Positions 37,593-50,489 of a stretch of 64,000 nt of DNA are shown here, piece by piece; the first letter of the stretch is position 1, and each line of letters begins with the position of its first letter. Origin of the DNA: Homarus americanus. Its lineage: Eukaryota > Arthropoda > Malacostraca > Decapoda > Nephropidae. The translations under genes were made by a program, and so were the position numbers. The notes beneath the pieces were generated by a model, which was given only the letters and a program-made list of their open reading frames with translations, was not told the DNA's origin and searched no databases. The DNA lies in assembly GCF_018991925.1 (NCBI RefSeq), contig NW_024753828.1, forward strand, positions 5,308,339-5,372,338, in the 5' to 3' direction.

Positions 37593-38795
37593 TAGGAGGG
37601 AAAAACCGTAAAAGGAAGGGAGAGGAAAATGGAAAGGAAAGGGGGAGAAGAAAGGGAGAGAAGGGGAAATGAGGGAAGTGAAAGGGAGGAAAGTATGGGA
37701 CAGATGAGGGAGAGGAAGGTGATGAGACAAGGGTGAAGGGAGAGGAGAGGAAGTGAGAGGTGGGTGAGGGAGGGAAGGGAGAGATGGACGACGGAGAAGA
37801 GGAAAGGGAAAGAAGAAATTTAGGGGCGAGGAAGGAGGGGTGGGTGTGTGTGTGTGTGTGTGTGTACGCGCGCGCTAGTATTTCCCAGCTTTTATCTACA
37901 ACAAACCTTCCTCGCTTTTAATTACTAACACACGGGTCACTTTTACATCACATAAGAATGACGAAAAAGGAAAAGAAAATAAGATGTTGACAGGTGAAAG
38001 AAGTAAGGAGGAGGAAGAGGAAGATCAGGAGGAGGAGGAGGAGGAGGAGGAGGAGGAGGAGGAGGAGGGAGGAGGAGGAGGAGGAGGAGGAGGAGGAGGA
38101 GGAGGAGGAGGAGGAAGAAGATCAGGGAGGAGGAGGGAGGAGGAGGGAAGTAAGGTTGTAGAGGCTTTACAAAATGTCAACACTACGTCAGTCAAAACAT
38201 GTCATTCAGGCTAGCGTTATGGTGGAGTACGTTCGCCAGGCTTATTACCTCGGTTGATATAAACGTGTGACTGCAGACCGGATGGGGAGGGCCGTGTGCT
38301 GTTGATCGCTCGTGCAGGCAGAATTTTTATTGGCAGGGAGGGAGGGAGGCAGGGCGGGAGGGGCCTTTGGAAGACACGCACCAGAATAAACACAGTTGCT
38401 AAACACAGTCACTCAACTCGGTTCCTCTGAAATATGACGGAGGCGGTCACTCCAGCCACTGTTATTACTGTCAATTACTTCCCGGGATTACCTGCCGTGC
38501 GAGGTCAACCACTACCACCACCTTCCACGTATAACTGAAATTCCTGATAAACGAGAATGTGGATCAACAACCTGTGTTTACACGGGTTGGTGGCCAGACA
38601 AAATGGCACCAGACAATTTTGTGTCATAAGGAGTCCTACCAAACAATACTTAATGAAAAGGGTGGATCTGGTCCTACGTCTAAGAGGGCCACTTCTTATA
38701 TGACCTACCTGGGTGTTCCTTCATACTGTACACTATATATACCTGCCCACTGCATCAACCCTCCTCCCACCACACCAACACGAGGCACCACTCAC
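37593..38795. other. Purine tract, (GGA)n, then unique sequence
   Basis: GA-rich 37600-37830, (GGA)n at about 38006-38117 (a Glu/Gly-only frame there is an artefact), then unique sequence up to the donor of the Ser-rich exon. Confidence 0.65.
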
Positions 38796-40346
38796 CGGGA
38801 TGACTATATCGGGCACAAGGTTCACTTCCCTATCCACGTTTTCCCTCACTGGGACGAAGTTGTTGACGCGTGAGCGAGGAGACTTGGCACCTGGGGAGCG
38901 GCATCCTCCCGTCAGCGCCGCCCTCATGCTCCTTGTATCCAGGATCCCGCTGACACCGTAGGGCTTTGACGCTGATGAAGGTGGAGGAGGAGGAGGAGGC
39001 GGCGGCGGAGGAGCAGGTATAGAGGTCCGGCTGTGCTCCGCGCCATGAGCCGCAGAATTATAGGAAGTGTTGTTTGTCGAGGAAGACATGGTGGCTGTGT
39101 GGACCTCCGGGGTGTTGTTGCGATGCTTCTCAAGGGCCTGGTTGATCCTGGCCAAGCCCTCGTGGATGGCCTGTACCGAGGGGCTCCTCTCACGTTCCAC
39201 TACCTCCCCACGCCCACCACCACCTACACACTCCCCGCCACTACCCGCCAACTGCGACGCTTCGGGCGTTAACCGCGACATACTGCCGGTGTTGGTGGTG
39301 CCGCAGTTGTTGTTGTTAAGGCACCTGCTGCCGTACTTGGCGGACAGTTCCTTGTTGTAATCTTTCATCTCCATCCTACAGCTGGGTAAGTCACAGCTAA
39401 AGGTGCGGCCGTATTTCTTCCTGCGGTCCAGAGAGGAATAGGACGAGGTCATCTCCGGTACCCGTTCGGCGCTCTTCCGGTCCATGAAGAAGTCTTTCTT
39501 CCTGCGGTTACTCCGTCGCTCCATCGTGGCGTACCCGTTAATGAATGTGGAGGAGAGAGGACCGGGGCCGTTGGTCAGCTCGGCGCTGTTGTGTCGTGAG
39601 GGAGGTGTGTCCGTGCTGCTGTAAGACCTCCTGCTGGACACTGAGGATGACACAGACTCCCCACTGTTTGTTATCGAGTACCTGGCGGTCCCGCTTCCTC
39701 GTGACGAGGTCGACAGGTCGCCGCTGCTGTGTCGCGAATACCTCCCTCCTACTGACGATGTCGTCGACGCTCTGTCGCCCACCTCACCGTTGCGCTCACT
39801 CGAGTATCGTTTCCCGTAACCACTCAAATCAGTGGTGCTGTGAGCGCCGGAGAGTGTAGAGCTGGTGGACGGCGACGATCTGCCGTATGAAGAGGTTGGA
39901 GAGGCGGCGTGTGAGGAACCGACGGACGTATACGACGAGGAGGGGTAGTACGAGGACGAGGTGGGTGTGGAGGGGAGGTGGTCACTGCTGGAGCTGCCCC
40001 TCCTCGAGGAAGACGAGTAGGAGGAGTAGCCGGAGCTGAGTCTATCTGAACTGCCGCCGCGCCCTCCAGTGTACCTCTCACTCGACACACGGTCCTGGCT
40101 CGTCCTCCCACCCTCCTTATCCCTGCTGGTGCTCCTCCTCGACCCTGACGTAGGCATGTAGGAGGCGGACGAGTATTTCCTGGCGGTGTAGGACATCTCG
40201 GGCATGGTGGGGGCGGGCACACGGTCGAGGGCGGTGGTGTGGGCGCCAGAGTAGCGAAAACTGCGAGTGCTCCTGCTTCTGCTAACTCCCACACCACCCG
40301 CCGCCCGCTCCCCACGCAGGTAACTCAGTGAGTAAGTCTTGTCCAT
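38796..40346 (-). CDS. Ser/Tyr-rich coding exon with polyproline, candidate alternative first exon
   Basis: The frame is 517 codons from ATG at 40346 (MDKTYSLSYLRGERAAGG) to a good donor ATCCCG|GTGAGT, phase 0. Residues about 15-280 are dominated by Ser, Tyr, Arg, Thr and Gly with many RxxS-type phosphorylation contexts. Residues about 285-345 are basic and look more ordered (MERRSNRRKKDFFMDRK, RRKKYGRTFSCDLPSCRMEM). A short amphipathic helix follows (SVQAIHEGLARINQALEKH), then a run of about 12 prolines of the type bound by profilin or EVH1 domains, and a basic tail. The exon is CpG-rich, unlike most of the window. No known domain is recognised. Its donor phase matches the 4448 acceptor, so it may be an alternative N terminus of the LRRFIP gene; an independent nested gene is the alternative. 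The Ser/Tyr-rich character is loosely like the central part of LRRFIP2. Confidence 0.65.
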
Positions 40347-41880
40347 CGTGAAGGTGAGTCAGCCAGGTGACCTGTATTGACCAGGCACCGCCCGCGTAAG
40401 TGACACGCACGCCTCGCGCCCCTCACCACCACCACCACCACAATCTCCACTCACTAACAGTTCGCACGCTCCTCGCCAATTATCCCCACTACTGAACTGT
40501 TGCTTCCCCCGACGGCTGGTGGGCACTAGCGCTTACCTAGGGGGCGGCACCACCACCTCTCTCACCAACCACCGGTAAATCTCTCACTTTTCTACCATCA
40601 GATGTGTTTACAAGTGGGGCAGTCTGGGGTATACACTCGGCCAGGGTATGAATTCGATGATACACAGTGATACAGGCACCCCTGCCCAGTTGAACTACAC
40701 AGTGGCACTGGCACCCCTGCTCAGGTTAGGTAAACGCTCGTGTAGAGTAGCAGCACTCCTGCCTACTATAGTTCCCAACTGCTACAGGATATAGACAGAA
40801 GTGCTCCATGCCCAGCGACGATAAGGTGAGTAGCCCGGGGTATGAGCGCCCCCTGCCCACCACCAACACCTCTTTAACACCGTGTGGTGACAGCTTGACG
40901 CCTGTCACTACTATGTACCAACAATCACACCCACGTGGCACACCATCCCTCACATTCTTCACGACTGGACACTAGTTCCTCCTCCCGGTGGTCGAGGGCA
41001 CCTCTCACCCATTAGCGTCACTCTCATACTTCCAGTGCCGCTTCCACAAGAACTCGTGTCAAGTCATCACCATATCCGGCTCCACTACCCTCACCAGCAC
41101 CACATCTGGCATGAACAGTACGCCAGGCGCAAGACTGTCACCAGCACACCGACCGTGGCACCAGGAGGAAGGTGGTGATACCGGGAGGGAGGGAGGTGTG
41201 TATTATTGGCAGGATAGGGCAGCAGGGCAGGTCGGGGGAGAGCGAGGCAAGAAAGGGCAGGGCAGGTAAACAGACACAGGCCAGGAAGTAGACTGGTGAG
41301 ACGCTACGAGTCACCCAGGCACCACCACCTTCCTGTGCGTGCTGGAGGGGGGGGTGCCACTGGTAGGAGTAGCAGGGGAGTGTGGCACTATTGGGGAGGG
41401 AGGGGGAGGGTGGCACTGCCGGGGAGTTGTCCCACTACTAGAAGGGCAGAAAGGGGTGAAAATTAATATCATGAGAGGTGGCACCTGCTGAGGGGAGGGG
41501 TGGGGGTGGGAGAGGGGAGGAAGGGGAGGGACAGTACAGGAGGAGGATCAAAGAGAAGACTCACCCCTGCCCACTCCCCCTCCTCCACCACGCCGCAGCA
41601 CCACCCTCCAATACGCCATCCCTCCATTCCACCACTGAAGAGACGCCCCTGGCCGGCCAGCCAGCCCACCCCACCACCCTCCCACCTGCTACAGAATGAC
41701 GCTCCAACCACACACCCCCCACCACTTCCCACACACATCACTACAATCACCCCCTCCTCCATCATCATCTACCACAACCATCACCACAATCACCTCCTAC
41801 ACCCACCACGCCCACTACCCAGCAGGCCGCGTGACAGCCCATTGCTCTATTTCGGACCACTAGTCTCACACTGCTAGGAA
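40347..41880. other. 5' flank of the Ser/Tyr-rich exon
   Basis: CpG-containing sequence with a minus-strand donor CCTAG|GTAAGC near 40537 and an acceptor-like ggtcaatacag near 40375, compatible with a 5' UTR intron. No TATA box recognised. Repeats of GCACCCCTGCCC-like words occur at 40670-40860. Confidence 0.35.
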
Positions 41881-42960
41881 CAAGATGGCAACGAGGTGGT
41901 GATGGGGGAGGCTTGTAGGGGGAAGGGGGGAAGGGGGAGTGGGGGCAAGTGAGGGGGGCAGGGAGGGGAAGGAGGAGAAAGAAAACAAAGGAGGGAAGAG
42001 AGGGAGACAGGAGGAAGGGGTTGGAGGAAGAGGAGAGTAAGGGTGCGGAGATAAGGGAGAGAGAGAGAGGAGGAGGAGAGGAAAAGGATAGAGGGGGGGG
42101 AAAGGCCACTTAAGATGTCACTAAACACACCTCCCCCCACCTCTACCCCTCCCCCACCTTCACCCCACCACCAGACCCTTGCACACACCTTCAGCCCCAC
42201 CCACCAGACCCTTGCACACACCTTCAGCCCCACCCACCTCCACCTTTGCACCCCGCCCACCTCCAGACCCACACATTCACCACCCATACCCTCAAACCCA
42301 CATCCACCTCTCCATCCACCCACGTTACTATAAACCAATGACCACACACTCACACCCACTCACCCAACCCACGCCCACATGCACCCAACCCATACCCAGC
42401 CCACACTCCCCAATATACCCTACCAACACCTTTTAGCCACGACACCTGGGTTGGAGGGGGAGGGTGTGGAGGGGGGAGGAGAAGGGTGGGAGGAGAGGGG
42501 GTAGGGGAGAGGGGTGGGAGGAGAGGGGTGGGAGAGAGGGGTGGGAGGAGAGGGTGGAGGGGTGGGGTGGAGGAGAGGGGTGGAGGGGGTGGGGTGGAGA
42601 GGGTGGGAGGGAGGGGTGGAGGGGAGGTGGAGGAGAGGGAGTGGAGGGGTGGGTGAGAGGGTGGAGGAGAGGGTGATGTGTGGAGAGAGGGTGGAGGAGA
42701 GGAGGATGAGAGGTGGTGAGAGGGGGGTGAGAGAGGGTAGGGGAGGTGGAAGGGGGTGAGCAAGACTACAACCAATATAGGTCATATATAAGTTTCATGT
42801 GAGAGGAGGGGAGGGGAGAGGATAAGGGAGTAGTGGGGGAGAGGAGGGAAAGTGGAAGATAAAAGGAGGGAGGTGGTGAAAGGGAGGGAGGAGAGAGTGA
42901 GGGGAAAGGAGGGACTAAGGAACCAACTAACTGACGCGAGAAGAGCGAAGACGGGTGAGG
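41881..42960. repeat. Purine-rich and CCACC-rich tracts
   Basis: GA tract 41881-42105, C-rich ACCCACCTCCA repeats 42120-42420, then a GGTGGAGGAGAGG-type minisatellite 42440-42740 and more GA to 42960. Many long frames on both strands are low-complexity shadows. Confidence 0.8.
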
Positions 42961-43769
42961 ATTGGGCTAGGTGAGGGGAAAAGTGAGTGAGGGGTGAGGA
43001 AAGAAGCTATATCTGGCCTGGAGGGAGGGAGGGAGACGGAGGGAAGGAGAGAGAGAGACGGAGAGAGAGTATAGCTGCTCACACACTCAGCCCATCCAGT
43101 GTAGACAGGAGTCAGTGGGGGAGCAAACCTAACCACCAGTTCAGCCTGTCAATTCGAGCAGCAAGGAGTTAAGCATCCTTCATTCCTTCCTTCTTTCCTT
43201 ACACACACACACACACACACAGGAAAAAACTGCTACTAAAAAGCCAGTCCGTTGAAATGATAGTTCTTTATTACCAGCACGAGGAAACAGTCAGTAGCGA
43301 CAGTCAGTAAAATTAACAGTAACCGTAGCAGTGGGACGGGGGGAGGGTGAAGGGGGGTGAAGGGGAGGTGGGGGTGAGGGGAGCATGAGAGGGGAAGGGG
43401 GGAAACAGGAAGAGCCTACACCAAGTGCCTTCCAAAAATGCCTAACGACTCACTAAATTTGGAGGAGAGGGGAGAGTGGGAGAAGGAGAGGGGAGAGTGG
43501 GAGAAGAGAGTGTGGCCCTGGGGAGAAGGGACGCCAAAGCTAGGGGAGAGGGAGAGTGAAGAAAAGTGTGAAAGACTAGGGAGTTGGGAATTGAGGTGGA
43601 TGTGGTGGAGAGAAGAGGAGGTGGGAAGAGGAGGAAGGGAAGGTGGGTGGGTGGAGTGGGTAGCACAAGACAGTATCTTCGGACGGACAGTGGGCGTGAC
43701 TGGCAGGTGGTGCCCTCCCCCAAAACTCACAGAACAAGGTGAACAGCTGTCGGTAGCAGTCCTTCTCCC
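42961..43769. other. Purine-rich spacer, no gene seen
   Basis: Contains (AC)n at 43202-43221 and GAGAGGGGAGAGTGGGAGAA duplications near 43460. Confidence 0.6.
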
Positions 43770-44085
43770 TACTGCCACCTGGCCACCTCTCACCACCTGG
43801 CGCTCCCTCACCACCTGGCCTGCACAGCCACCTCCTAACCTCCTGCCACCTGGCCACCTCCCTCACCACCTGGCCACATCCCTCACCACCTGGCCCACCT
43901 CCTGACCACCTCTGCTGCCTCCGCCACCACCTGGCCACCTCCTCACCACCCGACACCTCCCTCACCACCTAGCCCACCTCCTCACCACCCGGCCACCTCC
44001 CCACCCACCCAACCCCTCCCCCACCACCTGGCCACCTCCCTCACCACCCGACCACCTCCCCCACCACCCGGCCACCTCATACACC
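43770..44085. repeat. Minisatellite, CACCACCTGGCCACCTCC unit
   Basis: About 12 degenerate copies of roughly 27 bp. Confidence 0.88.
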
Positions 44086-45229
44086 TCAAGACAACACATC
44101 AGAAAGGTCTTCACCAAACGTTCTTGTAGACTATCTGACGAGGCAGGAGATTAGAGGCCCACAGTTGCCTACTCCGAGTCAGTATCGGTGGCCTTGTGAG
44201 AACTGAAACACCTTACAGCTTCTTACTCATTCTACAACCTCTACTACACCCTCAACCCATCTACTTGAAGCAACAGACAAGTAGAAATCGTAACTAAGGA
44301 AGGTCTAAGTAATCACCATTCGTGTTAATTTTCTTCGCCTAAATAAACATCACCATCGCTATTTTTTAAACCCTTCGGGAGGACTGTGTCTGACCTCCAA
44401 CAGGTTAACGAGGAATCTTATGAGAACCCGTCGGCCAGTAACACCACAGCCAGTTCCTGACGAAGGTTACTGGACACCTTCACTGCCACACAGGTATAAG
44501 TGATTCCCGGAAGGTAGAGGCGTCACAAGATGATGCCTCACTCCCTGAGAGAGCGAGAGAGAGAGAGAGAGAGAGAGAGATAATTACTAACCATGAACCT
44601 GAGGCGAGTGAGTGGCACCTTGGTGAGCTAATTAATAGGTGTGGCAAGGTAAAGGAGGCACCCAACTCAGGTAACCCAAATATAAACAACATCTCCTCCT
44701 CCCCACAATCTTGTTTACACGGAAGGGAAGGAAAGGCAGGAAGGAAGGAAAGGCAGGAAGGAAGGAAGGAGCTGCTGGGTGGCGGGTAATTACAGTGGAT
44801 AAATATAAGAGAGTGACTCACCCCTCCCCACCCCCCCCCCCACCCTACCACCCTCTCCACACCCTACCACAACCCTCTCCAACCTCTACAACCCCCCACC
44901 CCTACCAACCCTCTCCACCCCCCCTCACACCCCCTCTCCCACCCCCCACCCCTACCACAACCCCCCACCACAACAACCTCCACCCCCCCCTCTCCACTCC
45001 TACTCTTCCCCTTTATTTTGTATACAAGACATCGCCTATTCCGTTAAGGTCAAGAAGTCCCAGCGGAGTAGTAGTATTATTTTCTCCGTCAGAGGTGAAG
45101 TGAGTCTGTTACGTATGGTTCAGGTGTCAGCCGCTAGGGGGGAGGAGGGAGGAGGAGGGGGAGCTGGACCCCTGGATACAAGGTCTTAAATAATAAAAAA
45201 TAAAAAAGAATCTAAATCCCTGAAATTTC

Positions 45230-45282
<53 letters not shown>

Positions 45283-46090
45283 CATGACGCACCCGTCAGC
45301 AGTCATGACCCAATTTTCAAACAACAAACAGAGGTCAGAGGAAAAGGAGGGGGTGAGGGAGGTGGAACTGGGTCCGATGGAGGGGAGGAGGAGGAGGAGG
45401 AGGAGAAAGAGAGGAGGAGAGGAGGAGGAGGAAGAAGGAGAGGGGATGGTGGGAACGTGAGCACTGGGGAGATGGGGGGTGGGCAGGGGCAGGAGTGGGA
45501 GGGGTGGCTGGAGTGGGGAGGAGGGTGGATGAGGGGTGGTGGTGGGTGGGTGAGGAGGTGGTGGGCAGGAGGGTGGGCAAGGTGGATGGGCTGGGTGGGT
45601 GGGGGGAGTGGCTGGGTGGGAGGGAGGGTGGATGAGGGGGGGTGGTGGGAGGGTGGTGGGTGAGGAGGGTGGTGGGCAGGGGAGGTGGGCAGGGGTGGTG
45701 GGCAGGATATATTGATCAGAGGCCAACTGACCCTGTGGTTATGACAAGCTTATGGGCGTTCGTGACACCTGGTATCGGTGATCACCCATCCCACCCCATC
45801 CATCACTATCCCATTCCATCCATCCCACCGGACATAGAAGTGACACCCCAGCCCCCCCACACACACATGTAACGTTGACCTAACAGAACATTCGCCACTG
45901 AGTGAGGGGAGGAGGAAGGATGGAGGGTGTGTGTGTGTGGACATCCTACGTAACAAACTCCAGGGTTCGATGCTCTACTGAGAAGGAGGTGATGGGGGGG
46001 GGTGGTGGGGGTTATCCGGTGAGAGGTGGTACAGTACAGAACAACGGTGTGGTATAAATGAAGACCTTCGGAAACGTGTCATAAAATACA
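44086..46090. other. GA, C-rich and G-rich tracts, no gene seen
   Basis: (GA)n at 44549-44580, C-rich CCACCCC 44818-45000, (AC)n 45231-45280, GA tract 45340-45445, then G-rich GGTGGGTGGG sequence 45455-45705 with G-quadruplex potential. Confidence 0.7.
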
Positions 46091-46095
46091 AGTGG

Positions 46096-46215
<120 letters not shown>

Positions 46216-46281
46216 GGACCTACGTGCCTGAGTCGACAGTTAATAGTGCTGGTATTTTACTGCCCACTCTAACACGCCGTG

Positions 46282-46332
<51 letters not shown>

Positions 46333-46334
<2 letters not shown>

Positions 46335-47257
46335 TCATGGAGGCGTGGGTGAGGAGACCGTGAGATAAGGAGGATGAGGTGAGGATGGAGGTGAGGAGGA
46401 GGAGATGAGGAGATGTGAGGTGAGGAGGGATGAGTGGTGAGGAAGACATAGGATGAGGAAGACAAGGGTGAGGGGTGAGATGAGGAGGATGAGAGGTGAG
46501 GAAGACACAGGATGAGGAAGACTAGTGGCCAGAACACCCCTCACAACCCTGATATAACACCGACCATCACTCACCTTAATCAAGATTTCTTGCTGTAATC
46601 CCTGGGAGGGCAATCTTACCCCCTCCCCCTTTCTAATCTGCCCTCTCCTCCCTCCTCCTCCTCTCTTCCCCCCTCCTCCTCCCTTCTGTCTCTCCCTCCC
46701 TGTTCCTCCTCTCCCTCCCGCCAGATTCATCTCCTTTGATCTTGGTTTATTCTACTCCATCATTCTCCTCCCTCACATCTCCCTCCCCCCCTCACACATA
46801 AACAAGTCAGCGTGTCTTTTCTCCATAACATCAAATATCAAAGGTCTCTCTCTCTCTCTCTCTCCCATATGGACTCCACCTGTACACCTGGAGCCCCTTC
46901 ATAATAACAACACTCCGCACAGGTGAGAGCCCCAGGTGTAAACATGGGAGAAACCCAGGAGTATGTAAACAGGACGCCACTGATGAGGAAAGAGAAGCTC
47001 CGAGAAAGTAAACAGAAGAGGACAGTAAACAAGATGAGGGGGTAAGAATCATCCCCCACCATCACCACCTTAGGTAACTCGTGCAAACAAACAAACTATA
47101 TCTAGACTGCTTCTGTTACGAGAGAGTATGAGACACGATACAAGGCCAGTGATGAATATTTGGATCACCGACCCACGGCTATCTTATGGCACCCACCAGA
47201 GAGAGAGATAATTACATAACACCCTTTCAGGAAGTTCTGTAGGCCAGGATGGCCATT

Positions 47258-47306
<49 letters not shown>

Positions 47307-47561
47307 GATATCTGATGAACAAACTCGAGATTATACCTTCAATGTTTTCCTTCATAACATTCCCAAGGTGTGTGTGTGTGTCCCCGTAAGCACGCAGGCA
47401 GCACTCACGTCTCTAATTCTTTCTCTCTACACACACACACAGGCAGGTAGATACGCACAATACACATTCAGGGGGTATGATAATAGGGGTGGGTGGGCTT
47501 TCGGGCGGGGAAGGCGCATGCTACTAATAACTTAAGAGCGAGACAGGGACGGACCATATAA

Positions 47562-47615
<54 letters not shown>

Positions 47616-47870
47616 CTCCTCACCCCTATACTACTAAGACCATATCTAAACTATACAGACAGAACAACTTGTGTATATTCACAGTATAAAAACAGCACGT
47701 GACTTAACCCACATACACACCATAATAAGCTGTGTCTACCTAAAACCCCACGATACAAACTTATGTACTAACTAACTGTATAAGGTATTCCTCCTATATC
47801 ATAAACGTCTCAAAATACGTCAATCCGTATACACACGACACAAACGTACACTCAACTATACTACAAATCC
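46333..47870. other. GAGGATGAGG repeats and short microsatellites, no gene seen
   Basis: GAGGATGAGGTGAGGA array 46340-46520, pyrimidine tract 46610-46720, (CT)n 47257-47302, (AC)n 47567-47613. Confidence 0.65.
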
Positions 47871-48004
47871 GTCCCTCCTATACCTGAACCCACGAACCCC
47901 GGGGATTCAGATTCGTGAACCCGAACCCTGATACATTATCCTATTCATAAATGCTTCGGATTCATGAGGCTCTATCTCGGGGTTCGTGGTTTCAGGAGGG
48001 AGAG
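47871..48004. mobile_element. Foldback element, copy 2
   Basis: Left arm CCTGAACCCACGAACCCCGG and TTCGTGAACCCGAA; loop with TCCTATTCATAAATGCTTCGG; right arm TTCATGAG and CTCGGGGTTCGTGG. Same architecture as 21611-21733. Confidence 0.65.
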
Positions 48005-48647
48005 ACGAACGGATTTTTTTTAGTATTTGACTGTACGTGATATTTATTAACACAGCTTTGAATATAATAAGCGGCGCCTCAACCATGACTCACACGGGGA
48101 GCTGTGGCCAAAATCCCTCCTTAGACACTTGGCACTTATCTGGCGTCTTGTGTGATGGGTTAATAGCTGGTGAACGATGATGCTCTCTGTAAACTGTCAC
48201 AACAACACTAACGAAAAATATAAAAGGTAATATAAATTATCAATATGTTTACTTTCATGATAACTAAGTGTAAACAATGCCCGAATTTGCCACAAGTCTC
48301 CAAGGAATTATGTCTACAATTGTATTCAAAATCTATTAAATCTAACCATTAACATACGCGTAGTTTCATAGGAGAGACACGTACAGTAGCTACTTCTTGA
48401 ACTCACACATTACTAGGGAACACGTGCCCACTGGACCGAGCCGGGCCACCCTCACCACGCTGGCTGAGGGTCAATTAGCGGGAACTCGGTCAACAGAGGC
48501 AAAAACACAGGAATTTTGCCTTGTTAGTACAGAGACGTGAGAGCGCTTGGGTAAGAGGCACACGCGGGATCCCTGCCATAAGCACATCGCCAGCACCAGC
48601 AATTAACAATCGCCTGGCGTTCCCTTCCCTCCTGCAATAAGACGCCA

Positions 48648-48827
48648 ATGGACCCGAGCTACAGAGACATCACCAGCACTGGCCATCAGCGAAGCCAGGA
48701 GTTCTCCACATCACAACAACACCCTTACGAGAGCCACAGCAGACGAATGTTCGCCAGCAGCGGCACTCACTACGGGGTGGACAAAGAAGCCTGGGAGACA
48801 AAGGTTGTGAGGAAAGACGGTGGTGAG
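48648..48827 (+). CDS. Tentative plus-strand first coding exon
   Basis: An ATG in good context (gacgccaATGG) opens a frame MDPSYRDITSTGHQRSQEFS ... MFASSGTHYGVDKEAWETK with low-bias codon use before it decays into purine-rich repeat. Possible donors are AAG|GTTGTG at 48803 (phase 0) and GGTG|GTGAGG near 48827, neither ideal. The peptide is Ser/His/Gln-rich and unrecognised. It would run antisense to the LRRFIP transcript. It may pair with the exon at 50.15 kb. The surrounding sequence is comparatively CpG-rich. Confidence 0.3.
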
Positions 48828-48830
48828 GGA

Positions 48831-49790
48831 AAAAGGGGGAAGGGGAGAGAGAAGACAAGAAATACGGGAGAGTAAAAGGTGGGGGGAAGGATTGGACACA
48901 GAAGAGAGGGGAAGGGAGGAGAGGAAGATGATGGGTGCTGGTGGGGAGGAGAGAGAAACAGGAAATTGCACACAGGATATATTGACCAAGGTAAGAACAC
49001 AGTGTAAGATGCCTCCCGTCACAACAAGTCCCCACCGCCACCACACTCAGTCCCCCTTGTCTGATACAACCACCATCACCACCAACCATCACAGCATCCC
49101 TACCACAATCACCACAACCAACCACCATCACCACCAACCATCACAGCATCCCTACCACAATCACCACAACCAACCACCATCATATCATCCCTCCTACCAC
49201 CACTACCACCATCACAACTCTATTACCACTATCAATCAATCACCGACGAGCAACAATGTAATCAGCCACCAACATTATCACCCACCAGCAACACCACACC
49301 ACAGGAGCAGGTGTGTACAGAGGTGGTGCAGGTGTGGGAGGCAGCAAGATCACACGGTGGGGGGCGATGGGGGTCAAGGGAATAATACACGATAACACAG
49401 CTGGACGAGGAGGAGGGGAGAGAGAAGTGAGGAAGGAGAGAGGGAAGGAGGAGGGAGAGAGGGAAGGAGGAGGGAGAGGGAAGGAAGGAGAGGGGGAAGG
49501 AGGGGGAGAGGGAAGGGAAGGAGAGGGAAGGAGGAGGAAGGAGAGAGAAGTGAGAGGAGAGGGGGAAGGGGAAAGGAAGGAGGGGAGGGGGAAGGAGAAA
49601 AGGAGGGAAGGAAGGAAGAGAAGAATGGAGATGGCATGCTGTAGAGGGGGAGGACGAGAGGGAGAGGGTGGGGGAGGGGGGGGGATGGGGAAGGAAAGAC
49701 AAAGAGGATAAGGGAGAAGAAAGTAAGGGGAGATAAGAGAGAGAAATGTGTGGAGGAGTAGGAAGGGAAGGAGGAGGAGGGGGTTGCACA
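48831..49790. repeat. Purine tracts and a 53-bp duplication
   Basis: GA-rich 48820-48960, a tandem pair of about 53 bp with CACCAACCATCACAGCATCC at 49068-49177, and a ~390-nt GA-rich tract 49400-49790. Frames of 188-221 aa on the minus strand are Ser/Pro/Leu artefacts. Confidence 0.8.
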
Positions 49791-50149
49791 GCAGGGGTCG
49801 AACACAAGATAAGATAGTGGCAGAGCACGATAGGACGCCACGGAGGGGGAGGGCACCAACGTGAGGGGGAGGGGCACCAGCGTGAGGGAGAGGGAGGAGG
49901 AGCAGGGTGGTGGGTGGGCAGGTTCACCTGTCACTGCCACAGTGCAACACCACCGCCTCCAGTGTGCTACTGACAGGGCGTCGTGACGGGGCGCAGGGTG
50001 GGGTGGGGCGGAGCGCGGCGTGTCCTGGGGTAACTTACTATCACCACAAACGGGCTAGAGCAAGGGCGGGGTGGAGATGTGACATGTAGCTCTGGGAGTG
50101 TATTCCAAGGGGCGTGACGGGGCGTATCCTGGGAGAATGTTCGGCGCAG

Positions 50150-50327
50150 CGTGAAGAGGCCAGCAGTGAGTCCCAAGACCAAGGGGTGGGGCTGGTAAGG
50201 GCTGGTGAAGCTGGGGGCTTGTCTGAGGTCAGCCTAGGCCCCCCCTACCTGACAGAGGCAGTAGCGCTACCAGCACCATCAGTAACACCGTCCACCACCT
50301 ACAGAGTTTCATCACCCCCCCAGCAAG
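50150..50327 (+). CDS. Tentative plus-strand internal exon
   Basis: The frame reads REEASSESQDQGVGLVRAGE, then AGGLSEVSLGPPYLTEAVAL, then PAPSVTPSTTYRVSSPPQQ, and stops at an excellent donor CAGCAAG|GTGAGT (phase 1). There is no internal ATG, as expected of an internal exon. The acceptor (gttcggcgcag) is poorly supported, so the left edge is uncertain. Ser/Pro/Thr-rich disordered character, no domain recognised. The donor is the main evidence. Confidence 0.35.
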
Positions 50328-50489
50328 GTGAGTACCAGTAACAACTACCACTAACTACTCACGACTCCAATCACCAGTCTTATTACCCCCCAAGTACTTC
50401 ACCTTGATTCTAACACCCCAAATACATCTCTCACTCTACCTCGCCTCGCCTCACCCACAACCATCAATCAACAAATTTCACAACCACCA

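Noticed and set aside
39824..40315. Second minus-strand frame of 163 aa inside the Ser-rich exon
   Set aside because: GC-rich overlapping frame; the 517-codon frame has the ATG and the donor.
42350..42785. Overlapping minus-strand Pro/Ser/His frames
   Set aside because: Minisatellite shadow; several frames open on both strands.
45127..45726. Minus-strand 199-aa Pro/His/Ser frame
   Set aside because: G-rich tandem sequence plus a GT microsatellite; no coding signature.
49262..49940. Minus-strand frames of 188-221 aa rich in Ser, Pro and Leu
   Set aside because: Reading of a homopurine tract; two overlapping frames are open at once, as expected from composition.
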